Notes: generated from the letters alone by a model not told the origin. Positions 15,027-23,958 are shown, counted from the first letter of the stretch. The stretch is 47,086 nt of DNA from Streptomyces regalis (GCF_001509475.1 NZ_LLZG01000382.1:1-47086), one strand, 5' to 3'. Numbers and translations are program-made.

Positions 15027-18000
15027 TTACTCGACCACCTGCCGCCCCTCGGCCCTCGCACTGCACGACGCCCGGAACGCGCAGTGCGTGCAGTGCTGGC
15101 CCGCGCTGGGCGTGAACCGTTCGTCGAGAACCTTGCCGGCCGCCGTGGCCAGCAGGTCGCCGACCCACTCCCCCTCGGGACCGTCCAGGGGCTCCTGGCC
15201 CTGCACCTTGGGCAGGGTCTCACCGCCGTCCCGCTTGGCGGCGCCCTGGCGCAGCTGAACGAGCTCGGCGCCGCCCGGCTCCGGACGTACGCCGTCGAAG
15301 GCCTCGTCGACGGCGCCCTCGCGGACGGCGAGCTGGTAGACGGCGAGCTGCGGGTGGCGGGCCACCTCGGCGGCGCTGGGTGCCTGCTTGCCCGTCTTGA
15401 AGTCGACGACGTAGGCCCGCCCATCGCCGTCGGCCTCGACGCGGTCCATCTGGCCGCGGATGCGGACCTCCACGTCGCCCGCTTCGAGGGTGACGTCGAA
15501 GTCGTGCTCACTGGCCACCGGTGTACGTCCCGCGCGGTCCATCACGTGCCACTTCAGGAAGCGTTCGAGCGCCACGCGCGCGTTGTCCTTCTCCTGTGCC
15601 GACTTCCACGGCGCGTCGAAGGCCAGCGCGTTCCACACGGAGTCGAGACGCTCCATGAGGACGGCGAGGTCGGCCGGGGTGTGTCCGGAGGCGACCTCGT
15701 CGGCGAGGACGTGCACCACGTTGCCGAAGCCCTGGGCGGCGGTCGCGGGTGCGTCGGCCTTCACCTCGCGGCCCAGGAACCACTGCAGGGCGCAGGTGTT
15801 GGCGAGCTGGTCGAGGGCGCTTCCGGAGAGCACGACGGGCTGGTCGCGGTTGCGCAGCGGCACCTTGGACTCGGTCGGCTCGAACATGCCCCACCAGCGG
15901 TAGGGATGCGCGGACGGCACCAGCGGGCGGCCCTCCTCGTCGGCGAGCGCGGCGAGCCGGGCCAGTCTGCGGGCGGCGGCCTCCCTGAGAGTGTCCGACG
16001 CGCGCGGGTCGACCGTCGTCGCCCGGAGTTCGGCGACGAGCGCTGCGACGGCCAGCGGGCGGCGCGGGCGGCCCGTCACGTCCCTCGGCTCGACGCCGAG
16101 TTCGGTCAGGAAGCGGGAAGGTTGATCGCCGTCGTCGGCCGGGGCCTTCACCGCCGTGACGACGAGGCGTTCACGCGCGCGTGTGGCGGCGACGTAGAAC
16201 AGGCGACGCTCCTCCGCCAACAGCGCCCCCGGGGTGAGCGGTTCGGCGAGTCCGTCACGGCCGATGCGGTCGGCCTCCAGGAGGGAGCCGCGGCGGCGCA
16301 GGTCCGGCCACAGTCCCTCCTGGACGCCCGCGACCACGACCAGCCGCCACTCCAGGCCCTTGGAGCGGTGCGCGGTCATCAGGCGCACGGCGTCGGGGCG
16401 CACGGCACGCCGCGTGAGGGTGTCGGCGGCGATGTCCTCGGCCTCGATCTCCTCCAGGAAGTTCAGGGCGCCCCGGCCGCCGGTGCGCTCCTCCGCGCGG
16501 GCCGCGGTCGCGAACAGTGCGCATACGGCGTCGAGGTCACGGTCGGCGTTGCGTCCGGCCGCGCCGCCGCGGCGGGCGGCCCGCTCCAGGCGCGTGGGCC
16601 ACGGCGTGCCCTCCCACAGGTCCCACAGCGCCTCCTCGGCCGTACCGCCGCCCGCGAGGCGCTCACGGGCCTTGCCGAGCAGCGCGCCGAGGCGCTGGGC
16701 GCCACGCGCGTACGTGGGGTCGTGCACCGCGAGGCGCTCCGGCTCGGCCAGTGCCCGGGCGAGCAGCTCGTCCGAGGGCGGCGGCAAGGGGTTGCCCGCG
16801 GCCCGCTCCTCGTCGCGCAGGGCTCGCCCGAGGCGGCGCAGGTCGGCGGCGTCCATGCCGGCGAGAGGGGAGGCGAGCAGGGTGAGGGCGGTCTCGGTGT
16901 CGAGCCAGGACGGCTCCGGCTGGTCGGTGGAAGCCTCGTCCTCGGGGCGTACCGAGGCCTCTGCCGTGGCCACCGCCCGCAACGCCGTCAGCAGCGGTGC
17001 CACCGCCGGCTCGTGCCGCAGCGGCACGTCGTCGCCGTCGATGTCCAAAGGCACCCCGGCCGCGGTGAGCGCCCGGCGCATCGTCGGGATCGTGCGCGAG
17101 CCCGCGCGCACCAGGACGGCCATCTCGCCCCAGGGCACGCCGTCCTCCAGGTGCGCTCTGCGCAGCATGTCGGCGATGTTGTCCAGCTCGGTGCCGGGCG
17201 TCGGGTACGTGAAGGCCTCGACGCGGCCGCCCTCGCGGACCGCAGCGAGCTCGCGATGGGCGCGTACCTTCTCCGCCGGGAGCCGGGTCAGCGGCATGCG
17301 CTGGGTCAGCAGCCGGGTCGCGGTCAGCAGGGCGGCGCCGGAGCGGCGGGAGGTGCGCAGGACCTCGACGGGCGCGGGGCGGCCGTCCGCGCGCGGGAAG
17401 GCGTGCGGGAACTCCAGGATGCCGTTCACGTCGGCGCCCCGGAACGCGTAGATCGACTGGTCGGGGTCGCCGAAGGCGACGAGGGTTCGGCCGCCGCCGG
17501 CGAGGGCGTGCAGCAGCCGTACCTGGGCCGGATCGGTGTCCTGGTACTCGTCGACGTACACGGCGTCGTACTGCGCGGCGAGTCGCTCGGCGGCCTCGGG
17601 GCGGCGGGCGAGGAGCACCGCGCGATGGACCAGTTCGGCGTAGTCGAGCACGCCCTGCATGTCGAGCACGTCGAGGTACTCGGCGAGGAAGGACGCCGCG
17701 GCGCGCCAGTCGGGGCGGCCGATGCGGCGGGCGAAGGCGTCCAGGGCGTCAGGGCCGAGGCCCAGCTCTCGGCTGCGGGCGAGGACCGCGCGGACCTCGT
17801 CGGCGAAGCCGCGGGTGGTCAGGCAGGCGCGCAGCTCGTCCGGCCAGCGCACGTCGGCCAGCCCGAGCCGCTCCAGGTCCGGCTGGCCCGCGAGCAGTTC
17901 CCGTACGGTCACGTCCTGCTCGGGGCCGGACAGCAGCCGCAGCGGCTCCACGAACAGGTCACTGTCCTGGTGGGCGCGGACCAGGGCGTAGCAGAACGAG

Positions 18001-18350
18001 TGGAACGTGGTCGCCTGGGGCGCGCGGGCCGCCCCTATGCGCAGCGCCATACGGTCGCGCAGTTCGACGGCGGCCTTGCGGCTGAATGTCAGCACCAGAA
18101 TGCGCTCGGGGTCCCCGCCACGGGCGATACGCGCCGCCACGGACTCGACGAGCGTGGTGGTCTTTCCGGTGCCCGGACCTGCGAGAACGAGCAGCGGGCC
18201 GGTCGCGTGGTCAACCACGGCGCGCTGTGCGGCGTCCAGATGAGGGGGAGCCACCCGGACCGGAGGGGTACGCACCAACCGGTAAGCGCCACGGGTCCCC
18301 TGTCGCACCTGGGGGTGCGACAGGCGCCTGGTGGAGAAAGAGGAGCTCAC
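15027..18350 (-). CDS. adnA: AdnA-like helicase-nuclease subunit
   Basis: 1,107 residues from GTG 18350 (VSSSFSTRRLSHPQV). Motor motifs: AGPGTGKTTT (58-66), LTFSRKAAVEL, YVDEYQDTDP, GDPDQSIYAFRGAD, TAHRSKGLEW and VAATRARERLVV. The C-terminal RecB-family nuclease has QMDRVEADG and VVDFKTGK. Four cysteines, one in NTCALQWFLG and three in CTHCAFRASC at the extreme end, resemble the Fe-S cluster that staples AddB-type nucleases. The partner AdnB lies directly downstream. Together they resect double-strand breaks. The open frame extends upstream to 18524 but that part is Arg/Pro noise. Confidence 0.9.
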   Translation of the reverse strand: MSSSFSTRRLSHPQVRQGTRGAYRLVRTPPVRVAPPHLDAAQRAVVDHATGPLLVLAGPGTGKTTTLVESVAARIARGGDPERILVLTFSRKAAVELRDRMALRIGAARAPQATTFHSFCYALVRAHQDSDLFVEPLRLLSGPEQDVTVRELLAGQPDLERLGLADVRWPDELRACLTTRGFADEVRAVLARSRELGLGPDALDAFARRIGRPDWRAAASFLAEYLDVLDMQGVLDYAELVHRAVLLARRPEAAERLAAQYDAVYVDEYQDTDPAQVRLLHALAGGGRTLVAFGDPDQSIYAFRGADVNGILEFPHAFPRADGRPAPVEVLRTSRRSGAALLTATRLLTQRMPLTRLPAEKVRAHRELAAVREGGRVEAFTYPTPGTELDNIADMLRRAHLEDGVPWGEMAVLVRAGSRTIPTMRRALTAAGVPLDIDGDDVPLRHEPAVAPLLTALRAVATAEASVRPEDEASTDQPEPSWLDTETALTLLASPLAGMDAADLRRLGRALRDEERAAGNPLPPPSDELLARALAEPERLAVHDPTYARGAQRLGALLGKARERLAGGGTAEEALWDLWEGTPWPTRLERAARRGGAAGRNADRDLDAVCALFATAARAEERTGGRGALNFLEEIEAEDIAADTLTRRAVRPDAVRLMTAHRSKGLEWRLVVVAGVQEGLWPDLRRRGSLLEADRIGRDGLAEPLTPGALLAEERRLFYVAATRARERLVVTAVKAPADDGDQPSRFLTELGVEPRDVTGRPRRPLAVAALVAELRATTVDPRASDTLREAAARRLARLAALADEEGRPLVPSAHPYRWWGMFEPTESKVPLRNRDQPVVLSGSALDQLANTCALQWFLGREVKADAPATAAQGFGNVVHVLADEVASGHTPADLAVLMERLDSVWNALAFDAPWKSAQEKDNARVALERFLKWHVMDRAGRTPVASEHDFDVTLEAGDVEVRIRGQMDRVEADGDGRAYVVDFKTGKQAPSAAEVARHPQLAVYQLAVREGAVDEAFDGVRPEPGGAELVQLRQGAAKRDGGETLPKVQGQEPLDGPEGEWVGDLLATAAGKVLDERFTPSAGQHCTHCAFRASCSARAEGRQVVE
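18299..18324. repeat. 11-bp inverted repeat at the adnA 5' coding end
   Basis: CCTGTCGCACC and its exact complement separated by 4 nt, about 26-50 nt into the adnA frame from GTG 18350. It would form a stable hairpin near the ribosome-loading region of the mRNA. If the true start were one of the downstream GTGs, it would lie in the leader. Confidence 0.6.
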
Positions 18351-18608
18351 GTGGTTCGCCGGTCCTGGTGGTTGTGCTGGTGGGACGCCCCCTCGCGCGT
18401 GCGGGGCGGTGGCCGCGGGGTGAGGGGGACACGCGCAGCCGACGCTACGCCGACGGATGGTGCGGAAGCAGGGCTTCCGATTCATCCCTCGGGGCACTCG
18501 TGGCGCGTGGGTCCCTCGTCTCACGAACGTACGTCATGCCACGGATGTGCCCCGCTTCCCCCGTACGGATCACAGGTCACACCGAGGGCCGTCCGATGGC
18601 GGAAGCTG

Positions 18609-19016
18609 TCAGGTGTGACCCTGTGCGCGTTCGCCGCCGTCCCACCGCGCCCGCCTCATGTCGAGGCGCGGCAGGTGGCCCTCGGCGGCCCTGCTCACCT
18701 CCTTCAGGGGCGTGCCCTCGGCGCGGTAGTGGCCGAACGCTCTCAGCTCGTGGCCCGGCAGCAGGACCCCGTCCGCGCGGACCACCCGCCACCACGGGAC
18801 GGCTCCCCCGTAGAGGGCCATCACCCGGCCGACCTGCCGGGGCCCGCCTTCCTCCAGCCACTCCGCGACGTCCCCGTACGTCATGACGCGGCCCGGCGGA
18901 ATCAGCTCGGCGACCTCGAGGACCCGCTCGGCGTACTCCGGCAGCGCGTCCGCGGACTTCGGGTGGGCGTCGTCGCAGTCCGGACGGGCGTCGTGCGGAA
19001 GGCTCTCCTCGCTCAT
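18609..19016 (-). CDS. Alkyltransferase-like (ATL) DNA repair protein
   Basis: A 135-residue protein from ATG 19016 (MSEESLPHDARPDC). The C-terminal part is an MGMT-type DNA-binding domain: LIPPGRVMTYGDVAEWL (helix-turn-helix with the conserved Tyr), RQVGRVMALYGG, then VPWWRVVRADG. In true O6-alkylguanine transferases the last motif is PCHRV; here the acceptor Cys is Trp. ATL proteins bind O6-alkylguanine and flag it for nucleotide excision repair rather than repairing it. The first ~25 residues are acidic and variable. It is divergent from the large membrane protein gene at 19236 and lies upstream of adnA. Confidence 0.9.
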   Translation of the reverse strand: MSEESLPHDARPDCDDAHPKSADALPEYAERVLEVAELIPPGRVMTYGDVAEWLEEGGPRQVGRVMALYGGAVPWWRVVRADGVLLPGHELRAFGHYRAEGTPLKEVSRAAEGHLPRLDMRRARWDGGERAQGHT

Positions 19017-19235
19017 CCGGCCCATCCTGCCCCATTCCACCGACAATGTGACGGGCTCGCCACTGTGCGCTTGCCTCGCCCCGGGGCGGAGCTTCGGGCA
19101 GACTGTGCGCCCCCGCATTTGCACCCTGATGCCCCCGTGTGTCGGTGGGGCATGCCACCATCGTGCGGGCGGTGACTGGTGATACGAGATCAAGAAGAGA
19201 CGATGAAGCAACAGGGTGTGCACCCGGAGGACGCG

Positions 19236-22046
19236 ATGAGCACCTCTGACGCTTCGTCGCGCCCGGACACCGCGAACGCCGGCAAGAAGGACACCGGCGA
19301 GAGCGACAGCGACAGCGACAAGAAGGACGAGGTCAAGAAGGGCGAGGCCAAGAAGGACGAGGTCAAGAAGGACGCCGACACGAGCGACGCCGGCCGGAAG
19401 GCGGTCGAGGGGAAGGCGCCGTACGACCTCGAAGAGGTGCACGTCGACGAGGTCGAGGGCGACGAACCGCTGCTCCCCGCGCGCGTGCACCGTCCGTCCG
19501 ACCTGATGCGGCTGCTCGTGGGCGTGCTGGGCATCGCCCTGCTGCTCGCGATCGCCGCGTTCGCGCACGGCACCACCTCGGGTCTCGAGCAGGACATCAA
19601 CAAGGGCACCGGCCAGGCGCCCGACGTGTTCAGCAAGATGGCCGGACTGGTGTCGAGCATCGCGATCCTTCTGGTGCCCGTCGCCTTCGCGATCGAGCGG
19701 CTGATCAAGCGGGACGGGCTGCGCATCGCCGACGGCGTCCTCGCTGCCGTCCTCGCGCACGGGGTGACGCTCGCCACCGACCTGTGGGTCGCGCGGGCCG
19801 CCCCTGAGTCCATCCGGGACGCGCTCACCCAGCCGTCGCCCGGCGACGTCGGCACCCTCACGGACCCGGTGCACGGCTATCTCGCGCCGGTCATCGCGTA
19901 CATGACGGCCGTGGGCATGTCCCGCAGGCCCCGCTGGCGTGCGGTGCTCTGGGCGGTCCTGGTCCTGTACGCCTTCTCCATGCTGGTCACCGGCTACACC
20001 ACGCCGTTCTCGATCCTCCTGACGCTGCTGATCGGCTGGGCCGTCGCCTACGGCACGCTCTACGCGGTCGGCTCGCCCAACGTCCGTCCCACCGGACGGA
20101 CCCTGATGGCGGGCCTTCGGCACGTCGGCTTCCGCCCGGTGAGCGCGGCCCGTGAGGAGGTGCCCGACACCCAGGAGACCACCACCGACCGCGGTCGGCG
20201 CTACTTCGTCACCCTTGAGGACGGCCCGCCGCTGGATGTGACGGTGGTCGACCGGGAGCAGCAGGCACAGGGCTTCTTCTATCGCGCGTGGCGCAATCTG
20301 ACGCTGCGCGGCTTCGCCACCCGCAGCAGCCTCCAGTCGCTGCGCCAGGCCCTGGAGCAGGAGGCGCTGCTCGCCTACGCGGCCATCGCGGCCGGTGCCA
20401 ACGCGCCCAAGCTGATCGCGACCTCCGAGCTCGGCCCGGACGCCGTGATGCTCGTCTACGAGCACACCGGCGGGCACACCCTGGACTCGCTGTCGGACGA
20501 GGAGATCACCGACGAGTTGCTGCGCGGCACCTGGCTCCAGGTGAAAGCGCTGCAGTCCCGGCGGATCGCGCACCGCAGGCTGGTGGGTGACGCGATTCTG
20601 GTGGATCGTTCCGGCAAGGTGATCATCATCGACCTGCGCATCGGCGAGATCGCGGCCAACAATCTGCTGCTGCGCATGGACATCTCCCAGCTGCTGGTGA
20701 CGCTCGGCCTCCGGGTGGGCGCCGAGCGCGCGGTGGCCTCGGCGGTGGGCGTGCTCGGCCCCGACGCCGTGGCCGACTGTCTGCCGATGCTGCAGCCCAT
20801 CGCCCTGAGCCGCTCCACGCGCGCGACGCTGCGCAGACTCGCCCGGGAGCGGGCCCAGCGCGAGCGCGAGGCCGTACTGGAGGCGTCCCGGCTCGCGAAG
20901 CACGCCCGCAGCGAGGAAGCCGCGGGCGACACCGGGGCCGCACTGAACAAGCCGGACAAGCCGGATAAGAAGACCGTGCGGGCGCAGGCGCGGGCCGAGA
21001 AGCGGGCCATCGACGAGGCTCTGGACGAGGCCCGCGAGGAGGATCTGCTCACGCAGATCCGCCACGAGGTGCTGCTGATCAGGCCGCAGGCACCGGTCGA
21101 GCCTGCCCGCCTGGAGCGGGTGCGGCCGCGCACGCTGATCAGTTTCATCGCCGGTGCCATCGCCGCGTACTTCCTGCTGACCCAGCTCACGCACATCGAG
21201 TTCGGCCCGCTCATCGCCAACGCCCAGTGGGGCTGGGTGGCCGCGGCCGTGCTGTTCTCTGCGTGCAGCTACTTCGCGGCGGCGATGGCGCTGCTGGGCT
21301 TCGTGCCCGAGCGGGTGCCGTTCCGGCGGACCGTGGCGGCCCAGGTCGCCGGGTCGTTCGTGAAGATCGTCGCGCCGGCCGCGGTCGGCGGCGTCGCCCT
21401 CAACACGCGCTTCCTGCAGCGCGCGGGAGTGCGGCCGGGGCTCGCGGTGGCAAGTGTCGGCGCATCACAGCTGTTCGGGCTCGGCTGCCACATCCTGATG
21501 CTGCTGGCCTTCGGCTATCTGACCGGCACCGAGAAGACGCCGTCGCTGTCGCCGTCCCGGACGGTCATCGCGGGTCTGCTGACGGTGGCGGTGCTGGTGC
21601 TCGTGGTGACCTCGGTGCCCTTCCTGCGCAAGTTCGTCGTCACGCGCGTGAGGTCGCTGTTCGCGGGCGTCGTGCCGCGCATGCTCGATGTGCTGCAGCG
21701 ACCGCAGAAGCTGGTCACCGGCATCGGCGGCATGCTGCTGCTGACCGCCTGCTTCGTGATGTGCCTGGACGCCTCGATCCGGGCCTTCGGCAGCGAGGGC
21801 ACCTCGCTCAGCCTCGCCAGCGTGGCCGTCGTCTTCCTCGCGGGCAACGCGCTCGGCTCGGCGGCCCCGACCCCGGGCGGCGTGGGTGCCGTGGACGTGA
21901 CCCTGACCGTCGGTCTGATCGCGGTGGGCCTGCCCAGCGAGGTCGCCGCGCCCTCCGTGCTGCTCTTCCGGATGCTGACGCTGTGGCTGCCGGTGCTGCC
22001 GGGCTGGCTGGCATTCAACCACTTGACGCGCAAGGGCGCGCTGTAG
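19236..22046 (+). CDS. Large membrane protein: kinase-like domain fused to LPG-synthase-type TM domain
   Basis: 936 residues from ATG 19236, chosen for GGAGG at 5-nt spacing; ATG 19203 and GTG 19179 are in frame. The charged Lys/Asp/Glu-rich N-terminus (~1-75; repeated KKDEVKK) is followed by about five TM segments. A kinase-like region follows (APKLIATSELGPDAVMLVYE ... RIAHRRLVGDAILVD ... KVIIIDLRIGE). The expected catalytic Asp and the DFG are not conserved, so it is a pseudo- or atypical kinase. A charged stretch (RAQREREAVLEA) leads to a C-terminal domain of about eight TMs with the LPG-synthase TM (UPF0104/MprF flippase-like) pattern, including APAAVGGVALNTRFLQRAG and APTPGGVGAVD. The substrate is unknown; lipid translocation controlled by the kinase-like module is inference. 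Confidence 0.82.
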   Translation: MSTSDASSRPDTANAGKKDTGESDSDSDKKDEVKKGEAKKDEVKKDADTSDAGRKAVEGKAPYDLEEVHVDEVEGDEPLLPARVHRPSDLMRLLVGVLGIALLLAIAAFAHGTTSGLEQDINKGTGQAPDVFSKMAGLVSSIAILLVPVAFAIERLIKRDGLRIADGVLAAVLAHGVTLATDLWVARAAPESIRDALTQPSPGDVGTLTDPVHGYLAPVIAYMTAVGMSRRPRWRAVLWAVLVLYAFSMLVTGYTTPFSILLTLLIGWAVAYGTLYAVGSPNVRPTGRTLMAGLRHVGFRPVSAAREEVPDTQETTTDRGRRYFVTLEDGPPLDVTVVDREQQAQGFFYRAWRNLTLRGFATRSSLQSLRQALEQEALLAYAAIAAGANAPKLIATSELGPDAVMLVYEHTGGHTLDSLSDEEITDELLRGTWLQVKALQSRRIAHRRLVGDAILVDRSGKVIIIDLRIGEIAANNLLLRMDISQLLVTLGLRVGAERAVASAVGVLGPDAVADCLPMLQPIALSRSTRATLRRLARERAQREREAVLEASRLAKHARSEEAAGDTGAALNKPDKPDKKTVRAQARAEKRAIDEALDEAREEDLLTQIRHEVLLIRPQAPVEPARLERVRPRTLISFIAGAIAAYFLLTQLTHIEFGPLIANAQWGWVAAAVLFSACSYFAAAMALLGFVPERVPFRRTVAAQVAGSFVKIVAPAAVGGVALNTRFLQRAGVRPGLAVASVGASQLFGLGCHILMLLAFGYLTGTEKTPSLSPSRTVIAGLLTVAVLVLVVTSVPFLRKFVVTRVRSLFAGVVPRMLDVLQRPQKLVTGIGGMLLLTACFVMCLDASIRAFGSEGTSLSLASVAVVFLAGNALGSAAPTPGGVGAVDVTLTVGLIAVGLPSEVAAPSVLLFRMLTLWLPVLPGWLAFNHLTRKGAL

Positions 22047-22068
22047 CGCTAGGCGTTGTGCAGGGGGC

Positions 22069-22155
22069 CGCGAGGTCTCGTCGTACGCGAGATCTCGTCG
22101 CAGGAGGTCCTGTCGTACAGAAGGTCTCGTCGAGCGGAAGGTCTCGTCGAGCGAG
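22069..22155. repeat. Imperfect short tandem repeats (core AGGTCTCGTCG)
   Basis: About five degenerate 16-20-nt units carrying (A/G)AGGTCTCGTCGNNCG, in the gap between the membrane protein stop and the first S33 lipoprotein gene. Noncoding as far as I can see. Function unknown. Confidence 0.6.
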
Positions 22156-22164
22156 GAGCATGGC

Positions 22165-22189
22165 GCCGTACGTTGTGGCCGTACGTTGT
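22165..22189. promoter_or_regulatory. 13-bp-period direct repeat GCCGTACGTTGT x2
   Basis: GCCGTACGTTGT occurs twice with a one-base spacer (22165-22176 and 22178-22189), 87 bp before the lipoprotein gene start. The tight period and promoter-proximal place suit a regulator site, but no -10/-35 is clear. Confidence 0.45.
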
Positions 22190-22275
22190 AGGGGCACGGA
22201 ACAGGTGAGGCACCGCGGTCCCTCGTACGGCTCGCGCCCCGAGCGCCCCACCACGTCCGACCGCAGGATGGGACC

Positions 22276-23823
22276 ATGCCGAACCCTCCCCGGATGCGCG
22301 CAGCCGCCCTGACCGCCACGGCCCTGCTGGTGTCCGCCCTGCTGGCGGGCTGCAGCGACGACGACTCCGGGGACGAGGACCTGACGGCCCAGGAGCTGAA
22401 CTGGAAGGACTGCCCGGCCCCCTCCCAGGCGCAGGGCGGCGGGGGCAGCCCGTCACCTCTGCCGGACGATGGCACCTGGCAGTGCGCCACGATGAAGGCA
22501 CCCCGCGACTGGGACGACCCCAAGGGCGACACGATCGACATCGAGCTGATCCGGGTGCGGACCAGCAGCGAAGAGAACCGGCGCATCGGCTCACTGATCT
22601 TCAACTTCGGCGGGCCCGGCGGCTCGGGCGTCACCAGCCTGCCCTCCTTCGCCGACGGGTTCGCGAAGCTGCGCACCCGCTACGACCTGGTGAGCTTCGA
22701 CCCGCGCGGGGTCGGCCGCAGCGAGCCCGTGCGGTGCGAGAACGACCAGCAGCTCGACGCCTACTTCCAGCAGGACGCGACGCCGGACGACGCCGACGAG
22801 CGGACCGAACTGATGGACAGCGCCAAGGAGTTCAACGCGGCCTGCGAGAAGAACTCCGAGGGGATGCTGCCGCATGTGACCACCACCGAAGCGGCCCGTG
22901 ACCTGGACCTGATGCGCCAGGTCCTCGGCGACGACAAGCTGCACTACTTCGGCATCTCCTACGGCACCGAACTCGGCGGCGTCTACGCCCACTTGTTCCC
23001 CAGGAACGTGGGACGCGCCGTCTTCGACGCGGTTGTCGACCCGACAACGGACCCCGAGCAGAACGCGCTCGCGCAGGCCGCGGGCTTTCAGCTCGCGCTG
23101 GACAACTTCGCCGAGGACTGCACCTCCAAGACCGAGGGCTGTCCGATCGGCGACACCCCCCAGGACGTCAAGGACCGCATCGCCAAGCTGCTCAAGGGCC
23201 TCGACAGCAAACCGATCCAGGGCATCTTCCCGCGTGAGCTGACCCAGACGACCGCGACCTCCGGCATCCTGCAGGCGCTGTACTCGAAGAGCTTCTGGGA
23301 GTACCTCGCCCAGGGCCTGGTGCAGGCGTACGACGGTGATGGCAGTGCCCTGATGCGGCTGGCCGACGCGAGCACCGGACGCCGTGAGAACGGCGAGTAC
23401 AGCAACATCGTCCCGGCCAACGTGGCGATCAACTGCGCCGACGACAAGCCCCGTTACACAGCCGAGGACGTGGAGCGGAGACTGCCCGAGTTCCGGGCCG
23501 CCTCGAACCTGTTCGGCGACTCCCTGGCCTGGTCCATGCTCAGCTGCACCGACTGGGCCGTGGCGGGCGCCGCCGACCATCCCGAGGTCGGCGCGCCCGG
23601 CTCGGCGCCGATCCTCGTCGTGGGCAACACGGGCGACCCGGCCACGCCGTACGAGGGCGCCCGGAAGATGGTCCAGGCGCTGGGCAAGGGGGTGGGCGTC
23701 GAGATGACGTACAAGGGACAGGGACACGGGGCGTACAACAGCAAGAACAAGTGCGTGCAGGACGCGGTGAACGGTTATCTGCTGGACGGGAAGGTGCCGG
23801 CGGCGGGCACCGTCTGCTCCTGA
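22276..23823 (+). CDS. Secreted S33 tripeptidyl aminopeptidase-like lipoprotein (first of tandem pair)
   Basis: 515 residues from ATG 22276. The lipoprotein signal ends in LLAGC (cysteine ~26) and is followed by an acidic linker. The alpha/beta hydrolase fold carries FNFGGPGGSG (oxyanion region), YDLVSFDPRGVGRS, the nucleophile elbow YFGISYGTELGG, a late VVGNTGDPATPYE (Asp region) and GQGHGAYNSKNKC (catalytic His), with the C-terminal TAP-like domain. This is the family of Streptomyces tripeptidyl aminopeptidase and the SlpD/SlpE mycelium-associated proteases. It likely trims tripeptides outside the cell. A closely related copy follows 135 bp downstream. Confidence 0.9.
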   Translation: MPNPPRMRAAALTATALLVSALLAGCSDDDSGDEDLTAQELNWKDCPAPSQAQGGGGSPSPLPDDGTWQCATMKAPRDWDDPKGDTIDIELIRVRTSSEENRRIGSLIFNFGGPGGSGVTSLPSFADGFAKLRTRYDLVSFDPRGVGRSEPVRCENDQQLDAYFQQDATPDDADERTELMDSAKEFNAACEKNSEGMLPHVTTTEAARDLDLMRQVLGDDKLHYFGISYGTELGGVYAHLFPRNVGRAVFDAVVDPTTDPEQNALAQAAGFQLALDNFAEDCTSKTEGCPIGDTPQDVKDRIAKLLKGLDSKPIQGIFPRELTQTTATSGILQALYSKSFWEYLAQGLVQAYDGDGSALMRLADASTGRRENGEYSNIVPANVAINCADDKPRYTAEDVERRLPEFRAASNLFGDSLAWSMLSCTDWAVAGAADHPEVGAPGSAPILVVGNTGDPATPYEGARKMVQALGKGVGVEMTYKGQGHGAYNSKNKCVQDAVNGYLLDGKVPAAGTVCS

Positions 23824-23861
23824 AGGCGCGCAGGTAAGCGACAAATCAGCAGGTCAGAGAG

Positions 23862-23870
23862 TTATCCACA
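23862..23870 (+). promoter_or_regulatory. Perfect DnaA box (TTATCCACA)
   Basis: A consensus DnaA nonamer in the 135-bp gap between the two S33 lipoprotein genes, 89 bp before the second start. Single and isolated. Confidence 0.45.
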
Positions 23871-23958
23871 GGCCGCTACGGCCCTTTCGTGATCCGCCTA
23901 CTATGGCCTGACCGCCATCCGCGGCACGGTGCGGACGGCCTGCGAGGGGGGAAGTGAC

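Noticed and set aside
19129..19153. 7-bp inverted repeat ATGCCCC/GGGGCAT before the kinase-like membrane gene
   Set aside because: Short, GC-rich and imperfectly placed relative to any promoter; expected often by chance in this genome.
14910..19175. A 1,421-codon open frame on the plus strand opposite adnA
   Set aside because: It mirrors the real coding frame in high-GC DNA; its translation is Gly/Arg/Ala/Val-rich with no domain, and the minus strand holds complete AdnA motifs.
18609..21194. An 861-codon minus-strand frame ending at the ATL stop
   Set aside because: Only its last 135 codons (from ATG 19016) are the ATL protein; the remainder is antisense to the kinase-like membrane protein.
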